Source of the DNA: an uncultured Aurantimonas sp.
GTDB taxonomy: Bacteria; Pseudomonadota; Alphaproteobacteria; Rhizobiales; Rhizobiaceae
NCBI GenBank assembly: GCA_947488615.1
Contig: CANKZU010000009.1
Span: 1 to 64,000 of the forward strand
Reading direction: 5' to 3'
Length of the DNA: 64,000 nt
The notes beneath the pieces were generated by a model. That model was not told where the DNA came from. It ran no database searches and saw only the letters and a program-made list of their open reading frames with translations. Of this stretch, positions 57,387-64,000 are shown piece by piece; the stretch's first letter is position 1; every line of letters begins with the position of its first letter. The translations under genes were made by a program, and so were the position numbers.

Positions 57387-57848
57387 CTAGTCAGATGGAG
57401 GACCGCTTCGCGAGTAAGCCTCCGGTACATGAGCGGCATGTACATCTTCCGAAATCTCCTGTCGCAGGGCCGGACCTTGCGCCAATCGCCGACCGAGCGC
57501 AGCGACGAAAGCATCGTACCGCTTGCCCGCTTGAGCCTTTGCAGCAGCTTGGGCCGGTTCGGGCAGCGGCGGATTGGTGGTCAGCCAGAAACGGATGAAC
57601 GCCGCCATCGACTCGACCGAGATGCTCGCGTCCCGTTCGAGGCGTGCCAGCCTGCGGTCGATCCGGTCGAGACGCTTCGCGGTCGCCGCTTCCTGCCGCT
57701 CGGCCGCGTCGGGTGAAAGGAAGGACGCGATCGCCGCTTCGGCGACGAGCGATAGTGAATGATCGTGTCGCGCGGCGTAGTCGGCGAGCGACACCATGAT
57801 CTCCGGATCGAGATAGACAGAAAGACGCTGTTTCTTCGGCTGCTTCAT
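57387..57848 (-). CDS. CopG-type ribbon-helix-helix protein of the traG operon
   Basis: 153-residue protein with an N-terminal ribbon-helix-helix (KKQRLSVYLDPEIMVSLADY, then RHDHSLSLVAEAAIASFL) and a helical C-terminal part with a coiled coil (RLDRIDRRLARLERDASI). Such proteins follow traG in this element family and probably bind DNA near oriT or regulate transfer. ATG 57848 is preferred, though a GTG at 57860 overlapping the traG stop is possible. Confidence 0.85.
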   Translation of the reverse strand: MKQPKKQRLSVYLDPEIMVSLADYAARHDHSLSLVAEAAIASFLSPDAAERQEAATAKRLDRIDRRLARLERDASISVESMAAFIRFWLTTNPPLPEPAQAAAKAQAGKRYDAFVAALGRRLAQGPALRQEISEDVHAAHVPEAYSRSGPPSD

Positions 57849-57856
57849 AGCGGCGC

Positions 57857-59845
57857 TCACAGTTCAATGCCGTCATCGGGATCGAGCGCGGCCTGGCGTG
57901 CTAGAGTTCGTGCCTGCCGATCGAACTGGCTGAGTTGAACGACGCGATCGGACGGAGCCTTTTCGCGATCCAATTCGAACTCATTGCAGACAGGTTCACT
58001 GGTTTCGACCGCACGCGCCGCATCCAACTCGGCCTGTTTTCGGTGCTCGATCTTGCTCTCCCCGTTCTCCTCGCTTTCGGCGTCCATGGCTTCCGGATCG
58101 GGCAGCTCAGGTCGCGGCGGCAACGGCATCTCGCTCCAGTCGTCAGTGCGTTGAACAGCACTCTTGGTCGGTTCCGGTGGCTCCAGGATGCGCGCCTGAA
58201 ACTGTGCATCTTCGAAATAGCGCACCTTCTCCGCCCGGATCGGCGGTGTGCCCGCGACCATGACGATCTCATCGGTCGGCGGGAGCTGCATGACCTCGCC
58301 GGGGGTGAGCAACGGTCGCGCCGTTTCCTGTCGGCTGACCATCAGATGGCCAAGCCAGGGCGAGAGACGGTGCCCGGCATAGTTCTTCATGGCGCGCAGC
58401 TCCGTCGCGGTGCCGAGCGCATCGGAGACGCGCTTCGCGGTCCGCTCGTCATTCGTGGCGAAGCTCACCCGGACATGGCAATTGTCGAGGATCGAATTGT
58501 TCGGGCCGTAGGCCTTCTCGATCTGGTTTAGCGACTGTGTGATCAGGAAGCTCTTCAAGCCGTAGCCGGCCATGAAGGCGAGCGCGCTTTCGAAGAAGTC
58601 GAGACGCCCGAGCGCCGGGAACTCGTCGAGCATCAGGAGCAGGCGATGGCGTTTGCCATGTCCTTCGATATCCTCGGTCAGGCGGCGTCCGATCTGGTTG
58701 AGGATGAGACGGATGAGCGGCTTGGTGCGGTTGATGTCCGACGGCGGTACGACAAGGTAGAGCGTGACCGGCTCGGCGCTGTCGACTAGGTCCGCAATGC
58801 GCCATTCGCAGCGGCGCGTCACCTCGGCGACGACTGGATCACGATAAAGGCCAAGAAACGACATGGCGGTCGACAGGACGCCTGACCGTTCGTTTCCCGA
58901 CTTGTTAAGGAGCTCCCTCGCGGCGCTGGCGACTACCGGATGCGGCCCTGCCTCACCGAGATGCGCGGTCGCCATCATCGCGCGCAGCGTCGCCTCGATC
59001 GGGCGCCTGGGATCGGACAGGAAGGCCGCTACGCCCGCTAGGGTCTTGTCGGCTTCGGCGTACAGAACATGGAGGATCGCGCCGACGAGAAGCGCGTGGC
59101 TGGTCTTCTCCCAGTGATTGCGCTTCTCAAGCGAGCCTTCGGGATCGACCAGGATGTCGGCGATGTTCTGGACGTCGCGCACCTCCCAGGCCCCGCGACG
59201 CACTTCCAGCAGCGGATTGTAGGCGGAAGATTCCGGATTGGTCGGGTCGAATAGCAGGATCCGGCCATGTCGTTCGCGGAAACCAGATGTAAGCTGCCAG
59301 TTTTCGCCCTTGATGTCGTGAACGATCGCCGATCCAGGCCAGGTCAACAGTGTCGGGATGACGAGACCGACACCCTTGCCGCTTCGCGTTGGCGCGAAAC
59401 ACAGCACATGTTCCGGCCCGTCGTGGCGCAGATAGGACTGCTCGAACTTGCCCAGGACAACCCCATCGGGATCGATCAGGCCGGCCGCTTTGATTTCCTT
59501 GCCGGTCGCCCAGCGTGCCGAGCCGTAGGTCTCGACATCCTGGGCTTCGCGGGCGCGCAGCACCGAGAGGAAGATGGCGACACCGACAGCGGCGAACCCG
59601 CCAGACGCCGCGATGATCGCGCCCTCGATGAAAATGCGAGGCGCATAGGCGTCATAGGCATACCACCACCAGAAGAAGGCCGGCGGATAGTAGACCGGCC
59701 AGCCGAGTACCTCGAACCAGGGCTCGCCGAGCTGGGGCTGAAAGCCGAGCCGAAGCGCCGTCCACTGCGTCGCTGTCCATGTCGTCGTCAGCACGATCAG
59801 CGAGACGATGACAATCTGGCCCCAGAGGATTTTCGTGGCGGGCAT
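57857..59845 (-). CDS. traG: TraG (VirD4-like) type IV coupling protein
   Basis: 662-residue coupling protein that brings the relaxase-DNA complex to the mating pore. It has N-terminal membrane helices (IVIVSLIVLTTTWTATQWTA and IIAASGGFAAVGVAIFLSVL), Walker A CFAPTRSGKGVGLVIPTLL, the Walker B segment LLLMLDEFPALGRLDFFE and the ITQSLNQIEKAYG motif. Its stop lies next to the CopG-type gene and its start 29 bp from the relaxase stop. Confidence 0.96.
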   Translation of the reverse strand: MPATKILWGQIVIVSLIVLTTTWTATQWTALRLGFQPQLGEPWFEVLGWPVYYPPAFFWWWYAYDAYAPRIFIEGAIIAASGGFAAVGVAIFLSVLRAREAQDVETYGSARWATGKEIKAAGLIDPDGVVLGKFEQSYLRHDGPEHVLCFAPTRSGKGVGLVIPTLLTWPGSAIVHDIKGENWQLTSGFRERHGRILLFDPTNPESSAYNPLLEVRRGAWEVRDVQNIADILVDPEGSLEKRNHWEKTSHALLVGAILHVLYAEADKTLAGVAAFLSDPRRPIEATLRAMMATAHLGEAGPHPVVASAARELLNKSGNERSGVLSTAMSFLGLYRDPVVAEVTRRCEWRIADLVDSAEPVTLYLVVPPSDINRTKPLIRLILNQIGRRLTEDIEGHGKRHRLLLMLDEFPALGRLDFFESALAFMAGYGLKSFLITQSLNQIEKAYGPNNSILDNCHVRVSFATNDERTAKRVSDALGTATELRAMKNYAGHRLSPWLGHLMVSRQETARPLLTPGEVMQLPPTDEIVMVAGTPPIRAEKVRYFEDAQFQARILEPPEPTKSAVQRTDDWSEMPLPPRPELPDPEAMDAESEENGESKIEHRKQAELDAARAVETSEPVCNEFELDREKAPSDRVVQLSQFDRQARTLARQAALDPDDGIEL

Positions 59846-59874
59846 GGCCCTTTCCTTTCCGGCAATCGCCTCTG

Positions 59875-61614
59875 CTACAGACTGAGCCCTCGGCTCCTAC
59901 CGAAGTCCCAATCGACGCCACCATTGCCGCGCGCGATGCCTGAGATGTGCTTGCCGAGATGCTTCTCGACCGAGGGGGTCCAGGGGACGAGTTGGAAACC
60001 GAGGCCGTCATCGATCATGGCGAAGCGGCCCGAGGCGAGCGCTATGCGTCGCTGATACGTGCCAGCGACATATTCCCCAGTCGTTGAAGGCGTGTACGGA
60101 CGGCCAATCTCTTTTGCGAGTTTTTCACCGACGGCATCCAGCTCGCGCTTTCGCAGTGTGTTCAGAAGATCGCGATTGAAGATCACGCGCTGGCCTTGCC
60201 GCTTTGCCAGCCCTTCCTCGATCAGGTGTTCGGCGCGCTGCTCCAGCGCCTCGCTCACTTCGGCGCCGAACCCGCCGCCACCCAACGCGGCCGGTTCGCG
60301 GGCGATGGCTTGTCGGTCGAGCCAGGTTGCCCCAGTTGCGGTCACTTGCCGCTCGATCGAGAGGTCGGACCGGACGGCGAGCGCCACACGGCTACGGCCC
60401 CTCGCATCGTCGAATTTCCGCAGTTCGACGATCGACCCGGGCGCGCCGTCTCCCGCCGCATCGATGTGCGGCAGTCGAATATGATGGGTTCGGCCGTCGA
60501 CGCCGTCGATCACTGCGTAGGCGGTGCCCTTGAGTTCGTCGTCCAAGCCGCGATCGATCAGTCGACCGATGACCGGATCGTTCAGGCTTTCGCCCGCCAG
60601 CACGTAGCTTGACGCGCCACGCTCAATGCTGCGCTCGGTGAGCCCGCGATGGATGCGCTTGATGATGTCGCCGCGCTCGCCAAGTTCGCGTAGGGTCGCC
60701 TCTGCGCTCTCGTCCATCACCCACTGACCGGGGCCGATCTGACTGGCGAGACCGAGGGATTCGAGCTTGCGCATTCGTCCGACCTTGAGCGCGTGGAGTT
60801 CGTCCGGTTGGCGTCCGCGCCGGGGCGCAAGGTCGATGATGTCATGGGGATTGGCGTCACGTTGGAGTTGGCGGTCCAGTTCAGTCCAGCGTTCGCTATC
60901 GATCTGGCGTTCCAGCGTGTTGTGGATGTCTCGATCGGTGCGATAGCCCAGCTCCCGCGTTATCAAGTCTTGGGCGCGGGCGCGCATGCCTTCCATGATG
61001 TAATCGCGGGATATAACGAGGTCTTCGCCATCGTCGGCGCGGCCGCGCGCGATGACATGGATGTGCGGGTGCTCGGTGTTCCAATGATCGACGCCGACCC
61101 AGTCGAGCTTCGTACCCAAATCTTTCTCGGCCTGACGCAGCAAGTCGCGCGTGAAGGATTTGAGATCCGTCATGTCGATGGCGTCTTCGGGCGAGACGAT
61201 GAAGCGGAAGTGATGCCGGTCCTCCTCGCAGCGTTCGGCGAACACCTTCGGGTCGATCTCGTCGGCTTCCGGCCCGAACAGCCGGGCCTTCTCCCCATCG
61301 CGCGTAACCCCTTCGCGGCGCAGATAGGACAGATGGGTGGCGAGCGGTGCACCGTGCCGCCCATGCCGGACCACGCGCGTCTTAATGACGGCGATACGCG
61401 AACGGCTGGTCACCCAACGGTTTGCCTGGATGCTGGCGCGCTTGCCGCGTCCGAAATAGGAGCGATGCCCGGACGTAATTTTGCCCGAACGGGAGATGTG
61501 TCCACCGGCCCGCTGCGCCGAGGCGAGCGCCTGGGCGATGAAGGGCCGCGCGCGCTGGCTGGACGAAGAGCGGATGCGGCCAGGCCGGATGCGGAAGTCG
61601 TCTTCGTCGCTCAT
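59875..61614 (-). CDS. VirD2-type relaxase (DUF3363)
   Basis: 579-residue relaxase/mobilisation protein that nicks oriT and pilots the strand into the recipient. The histidine triad is visible in the HUH-like motif WNTEHPHIHVIARG, with Tyr candidates near the N-terminus. The second half matches DUF3363, the domain of Tn4371-type relaxases. The ATG at 61614 (MSDEDDFRIRPGR) is chosen over an upstream frame start. The gene is followed by traG, and its upstream region (61621-61760) holds repeats that could be oriT. Confidence 0.93.
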   Translation of the reverse strand: MSDEDDFRIRPGRIRSSSSQRARPFIAQALASAQRAGGHISRSGKITSGHRSYFGRGKRASIQANRWVTSRSRIAVIKTRVVRHGRHGAPLATHLSYLRREGVTRDGEKARLFGPEADEIDPKVFAERCEEDRHHFRFIVSPEDAIDMTDLKSFTRDLLRQAEKDLGTKLDWVGVDHWNTEHPHIHVIARGRADDGEDLVISRDYIMEGMRARAQDLITRELGYRTDRDIHNTLERQIDSERWTELDRQLQRDANPHDIIDLAPRRGRQPDELHALKVGRMRKLESLGLASQIGPGQWVMDESAEATLRELGERGDIIKRIHRGLTERSIERGASSYVLAGESLNDPVIGRLIDRGLDDELKGTAYAVIDGVDGRTHHIRLPHIDAAGDGAPGSIVELRKFDDARGRSRVALAVRSDLSIERQVTATGATWLDRQAIAREPAALGGGGFGAEVSEALEQRAEHLIEEGLAKRQGQRVIFNRDLLNTLRKRELDAVGEKLAKEIGRPYTPSTTGEYVAGTYQRRIALASGRFAMIDDGLGFQLVPWTPSVEKHLGKHISGIARGNGGVDWDFGRSRGLSL

Positions 61615-61626
61615 GCCCGAAGGCCC

Positions 61627-61754
61627 GCACATCGCGCGAAAAACCTGAAATCACAGCGAAAACGGAAGTATCGCAGGCTGCACTGTGATTGCGCACATCG
61701 CGAAATCGTCGCGTAAGTGTATGAAATCCCTCCCCACAACCGAGGCGCACATCG
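61627..61754. promoter_or_regulatory. Candidate oriT / relaxase-binding region
   Basis: Three direct copies of GCACATCG at 61627-61634, 61693-61700 and 61747-61754, and an 8-bp perfect inverted repeat AATCACAG (61649-61656) / CTGTGATT (61683-61690), lie in the gap between the relaxase and lytic-transglycosylase genes. Nick sites of VirD2-type relaxases normally lie beside the relaxase gene. I found no clear IncP-type ATCCTG nick sequence, so the assignment is tentative. The gap has no gene. Confidence 0.45.
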
Positions 61755-61858
61755 TGCCCTTTTATCTGGCCATCCCCTTCCCCTGTTGCAGACCTTTCCC
61801 GTCAATCCACTCCAGACTACGCCGCTGCTTTCTAAACTGCGAAATGTACAAGTCATCG

Positions 61859-62617
61859 TCATGGTCGGCCTCCGATACGGGTTTGTGCGATGAAGACGCC
61901 ATCGGGCCGCATCTCCTTAGTGCGATCGCGCTGCTCCGTTCGTGTCGGGGAATCATCCGCCGGTTTGCGATTGTCCTGCGGCCGATCTGCATCCGAGTTG
62001 CCTTCGAGACGTTCGACGAAGAGCGGTGCTTCTCGCCAGTCGGGCGGCGGTGGAGCAACATTCACGGTGTCGGCGCGGGCGTCCAGCCCGAGCATCGGGA
62101 GTAACGTCGCGATGTAGACGCGGGTCTCGCGTGGCAGCGCGCGGCCGGTGTCCAAATGCTGCCTGTAACGTTCTGGCCCCGCATTGTAAGCCGCGAGAAA
62201 GCCGGGCGATCCGAAGCGGTCGTACATCTCCCGCAAGTAGGCCGTGCCGCCGAGGATGTTGTCGCGCGGATCGAACGCATCGCGGCCGAGACGATGGCGG
62301 ATGCGCAAGCCGGCCCAGGTTTCGGGCATGATCTGCATCAGCCCCATCGCGCCGGCGCTGGAGACGGCGCGCACGCGGCCCGCGCTTTCGACTTGCATGA
62401 CGGCGCGGATCCAGCGCTCGGGAATGCGAAAGCGTTGCGCGGCCTCGGCAATGTGAACGCTATAAGGATCGTGTACTTGCTGCACGGTCGGTGCGCTTTG
62501 AGCGATTGTTTCCGTTGGCAGAGCGGCAGCAATCAGAAGACCGGTAAGGAGGGAGAGAGCAACCGACCGGATGGCGCAATGCCATCCGGTGGCGCTGCAA
62601 TGGCGAAGCATGCGCAT
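61859..62617 (-). CDS. Lytic transglycosylase (VirB1-like)
   Basis: 252-residue periplasmic SLT-domain enzyme that opens peptidoglycan for the transfer apparatus. It has a signal peptide (SVALSLLTGLLIAAALPTET) and the catalytic Glu in WIRAVMQVESAGRVRAVSSA, followed by GAMGLMQIMPETW and FLAAYNAGP. The C-terminal 60 residues are a charged, low-complexity tail. It is 4 bp from the DUF736 gene and part of the mobilisation operon. Confidence 0.92.
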   Translation of the reverse strand: MRMLRHCSATGWHCAIRSVALSLLTGLLIAAALPTETIAQSAPTVQQVHDPYSVHIAEAAQRFRIPERWIRAVMQVESAGRVRAVSSAGAMGLMQIMPETWAGLRIRHRLGRDAFDPRDNILGGTAYLREMYDRFGSPGFLAAYNAGPERYRQHLDTGRALPRETRVYIATLLPMLGLDARADTVNVAPPPPDWREAPLFVERLEGNSDADRPQDNRKPADDSPTRTEQRDRTKEMRPDGVFIAQTRIGGRP

Positions 62618-62621
62618 CGCC

Positions 62622-62960
62622 TCAGCTCTGTTCGCGGCGCTTGGGCGGCCGGTTCCAGGTGAGCAGATAGGTGTCGTTCTCGCTCACCGAGTGGAACAGG
62701 TTGGCATGGATCGGATGCGGCAAGGCGGGATCGTCGATCATCAGCGAAACGTAATCTCCGGCCTTCTCGCCGGTGCGTTTCCAACCCGCGCCGATCTCCT
62801 GCGCCTGATCTTCCGTGCCGATATGGACGCGGTAGTCGGGCGCGTTCTCGGCGTCGGTTTGCTCGGCCGGAACGAGCGTCAGTTCGGCGTCGAGCGTGAG
62901 CGTCTTGAGGTGGCCGCGATAGCCGTCACTGGTGCGGGTGAAGTGTCCGATATGTGCCAT
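62622..62960 (-). CDS. DUF736 protein of the transfer region
   Basis: 112-residue DUF736 family protein (MAHIGHFTRTSDGYRGHLKT, then LNWNRPP-like LLTWNRPPKRREQ). The family is found on plasmids and integrative elements, next to relaxase genes and with unknown function; a beta-rich single domain is expected. It lies between the TraF-like signal peptidase and the lytic transglycosylase on the same strand. Confidence 0.92.
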   Translation of the reverse strand: MAHIGHFTRTSDGYRGHLKTLTLDAELTLVPAEQTDAENAPDYRVHIGTEDQAQEIGAGWKRTGEKAGDYVSLMIDDPALPHPIHANLFHSVSENDTYLLTWNRPPKRREQS

Positions 62961-63006
62961 GGGAATGTCCTTTCGGTTGGCGCTGGAGGGAAGTTCGGCG
63001 TGCCGG

Positions 63007-63552
63007 TCATTGGGTTGCGACGCGCCATCGGTACCGGCCCGAGCCGTCCTCGTCGGTCCACAGCGGGACCGCCGAGCCGATGATGGATGTGGCGGGGATC
63101 GGGCCGAAATAGCGTCCGTCGAGGCTGTTCTCGACGTCCCGGTTCATGAGGAAGAGTTCGTCCGCCGCGATGCGCCGGCAGCCCTGCCAGACGGGCATCG
63201 GTCGGCCGATGGAATCGCGGTGAAGGGCGTCTCCCATCGCCACGCCATCGACGATGATGGTGCGATCGATGCGGCAGACGGTTTGACCCGGAAGCCCCAC
63301 GACGCGTTTCAGAAGCGGGATGTCCGGCGGCAGATAGCCGCGTTCCGACACGAAGCGTTCGAGACGCTCGGGCGGATCGACGGCAACGAGCTGCGGCACG
63401 TCAAGCCGCTCGACTGGCTGCACCTCATAGAACCCGATCGGTGCGGACGGGCTGGCGTTCCAGATGATCCTTGTTGGGAACTCGACGGATGCGGAGGCCG
63501 CAATCGCACCGATCGCAGCAACGCCGAAGAGGAGCAGCGCGTGGCGTTTCAT
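63007..63552 (-). CDS. traF: TraF-type S26 signal peptidase
   Basis: 181-residue protein of the S26 leader-peptidase family. It has an N-terminal membrane anchor (LLLFGVAAIGAIAASASVEF), the catalytic Ser in NASPSAPIGFYEV and the general-base Lys in PLLKRVVGLPGQTVC, with a final LFLMNRDVENSLDGRYFGPI segment typical of TraF. In RP4, TraF processes the TrbC pilin and so fits with trbC at 54111. It overlaps the DUF2840 stop by 4 bp. Confidence 0.93.
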   Translation of the reverse strand: MKRHALLLFGVAAIGAIAASASVEFPTRIIWNASPSAPIGFYEVQPVERLDVPQLVAVDPPERLERFVSERGYLPPDIPLLKRVVGLPGQTVCRIDRTIIVDGVAMGDALHRDSIGRPMPVWQGCRRIAADELFLMNRDVENSLDGRYFGPIPATSIIGSAVPLWTDEDGSGRYRWRVATQ

Positions 63553-64000
63553 CGGCCGACCCTCCGGCGTTTCAGGAAGGCGGTATGACGGGCCGGGGTG
63601 TAGGGCCGCGACTCAAGGCGCGCGGCCATTCGGTTGTGGACGTGTCGCCAATAGTCCGGTGGAACGTCGGCGGGATCGATGTCGATCGCGTCGATGGCAT
63701 CGATTGCTTGCAACACGCGCTCGACCTTTGGCCAGCCCTCGACGTGCAGGAGGATGTCGCCGCCGGGGCGCACGAAGGGGAGCGTCTGATACGCCTCGCG
63801 GGGTTCTACTGCGCGTACGATGTCGATCCGCGACAGGATCGTGCCGTAGTCGTTGGACTGCCAACGCACGAAGGCGAAAACGCATCCGGGCGCGAAGCTG
63901 ACGATCCTTCGGTGGCGGTCGATGATTCGTTCGCCAGCCTGACGGCCGAAGCGGAGCCAATGCTCGATCTGCTTCTCGATCCAGACCAGTTCGACCTGGG
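63549..64000 (-). CDS. DUF2840 protein (partial, start beyond window)
   Basis: At least 150 residues, open to the window edge, so its N-terminus is missing. The visible part begins VELVWIEKQIEHWLRFGRQA and continues through RIVSFAPGCVFAFVRWQSND to YWRHVHNRMAARLESRPYTP. This is the DUF2840 family, a partner of traF in Tn4371-like elements and of unknown function. A short internal frame starting at 63869 is only a fragment of this gene. Confidence 0.9.
   Translation of the reverse strand, partial: QVELVWIEKQIEHWLRFGRQAGERIIDRHRRIVSFAPGCVFAFVRWQSNDYGTILSRIDIVRAVEPREAYQTLPFVRPGGDILLHVEGWPKVERVLQAIDAIDAIDIDPADVPPDYWRHVHNRMAARLESRPYTPARHTAFLKRRRVGR

Larger units (their letters stand above)
36709..64000. 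mobile_element. Integrative and conjugative element, Trb/Tn4371-like (partial)
   Basis: From the tRNA-Arg region to the window end the genes form a conjugative element: a Trb-type mating-pore operon (trbB-I), a TraG coupling protein, a VirD2/DUF3363 relaxase, a lytic transglycosylase, DUF736, a TraF signal peptidase and DUF2840, in the order known from alphaproteobacterial Tn4371-like elements. Two cargo blocks (37.5-44.9 kb and 55.7-57.2 kb) interrupt it. The cargo is less GC-rich than the chromosome. No integrase, ParA or replication gene is seen, so the element continues to the right. The left edge is uncertain, between 36,665 and 36,920. Confidence 0.88.

Noticed and set aside
37000..64000. 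CRISPR arrays, rRNA genes and phage structural genes
   Set aside because: None seen; no regularly spaced repeats with unique spacers and no capsid, tail or portal-type proteins.

Overview
The window is high-GC bacterial DNA that reads as an alphaproteobacterial (Rhizobiales/Hyphomicrobiales) chromosome. Supporting signs are the addB-addA-trxA block, the folC-accD-trpA-cutA-trpB-trpF block, MmcB, an ActR/RegA regulator, PmtA-type methyltransferases, DUF1344 and DUF2852 proteins, and an AccD without zinc-ribbon cysteines. I cannot assign a genus.

Positions 1-36,664 are chromosomal backbone. In order: recombination and redox genes (addB, addA, trxA, + strand); a long minus-strand run of folate, fatty-acid and tryptophan genes; small envelope and membrane proteins (YgjP-type metallopeptidase, DUF2852, YqaA/DedA type, ceramidase-like, L,D-transpeptidase); a CueR copper sensor; mmcB; actR with a decayed remnant that looks like its sensor kinase actS; a DUF892 protein; hrpB; a YnjBCD-type ABC importer; an SDR; an FMN reductase; two adjacent PmtA-like methyltransferases; dnaJ and dnaK, with an acyltransferase between them and a heat-shock-type promoter before dnaK; a 24-residue membrane peptide; DUF1344; and a TauE/SafE permease.

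At about 36.7 kb the composition changes. A broken tRNA-Arg(CCG) 5' part is followed 179 bp later by a complete tRNA-Arg(CCG), and further on by a possible degraded tRNA 3' end. From here to the window end is one integrative and conjugative element of the Trb/Tn4371-like type, reading inward from its cargo end. Its backbone, mostly on the minus strand, is DUF2274, trbI, G, F, L, K, J, E, D, C, B, a ribbon-helix-helix protein, traG, a VirD2/DUF3363 relaxase, a lytic transglycosylase, DUF736, a TraF-type signal peptidase and a DUF2840 gene cut by the window end. No integrase lies in the window; it should be at the other end.

The element carries two cargo blocks. The first (37.5-44.9 kb, less GC-rich) holds a MarR-GNAT fusion, an AraC regulator, an AlaX-type tRNA editing protein, an APC amino-acid permease, an acyl-CoA dehydrogenase, an ABM-fold protein, a FlK-family (fluoroacetyl-CoA-type) thioesterase, a MarR regulator with a perfect 14-bp palindrome, and a methyltransferase. 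The second (55.7-57.2 kb) is an EamA exporter divergent from an Lrp regulator, wedged between trbB and the traG operon beside a small inverted-repeat element. The thioesterase, trans-editing deacylase and amino-acid transporters together suggest a mobile module for tolerating a toxic acyl or amino-acid analogue. That reading is inference, and it is the most interesting lead in the window.
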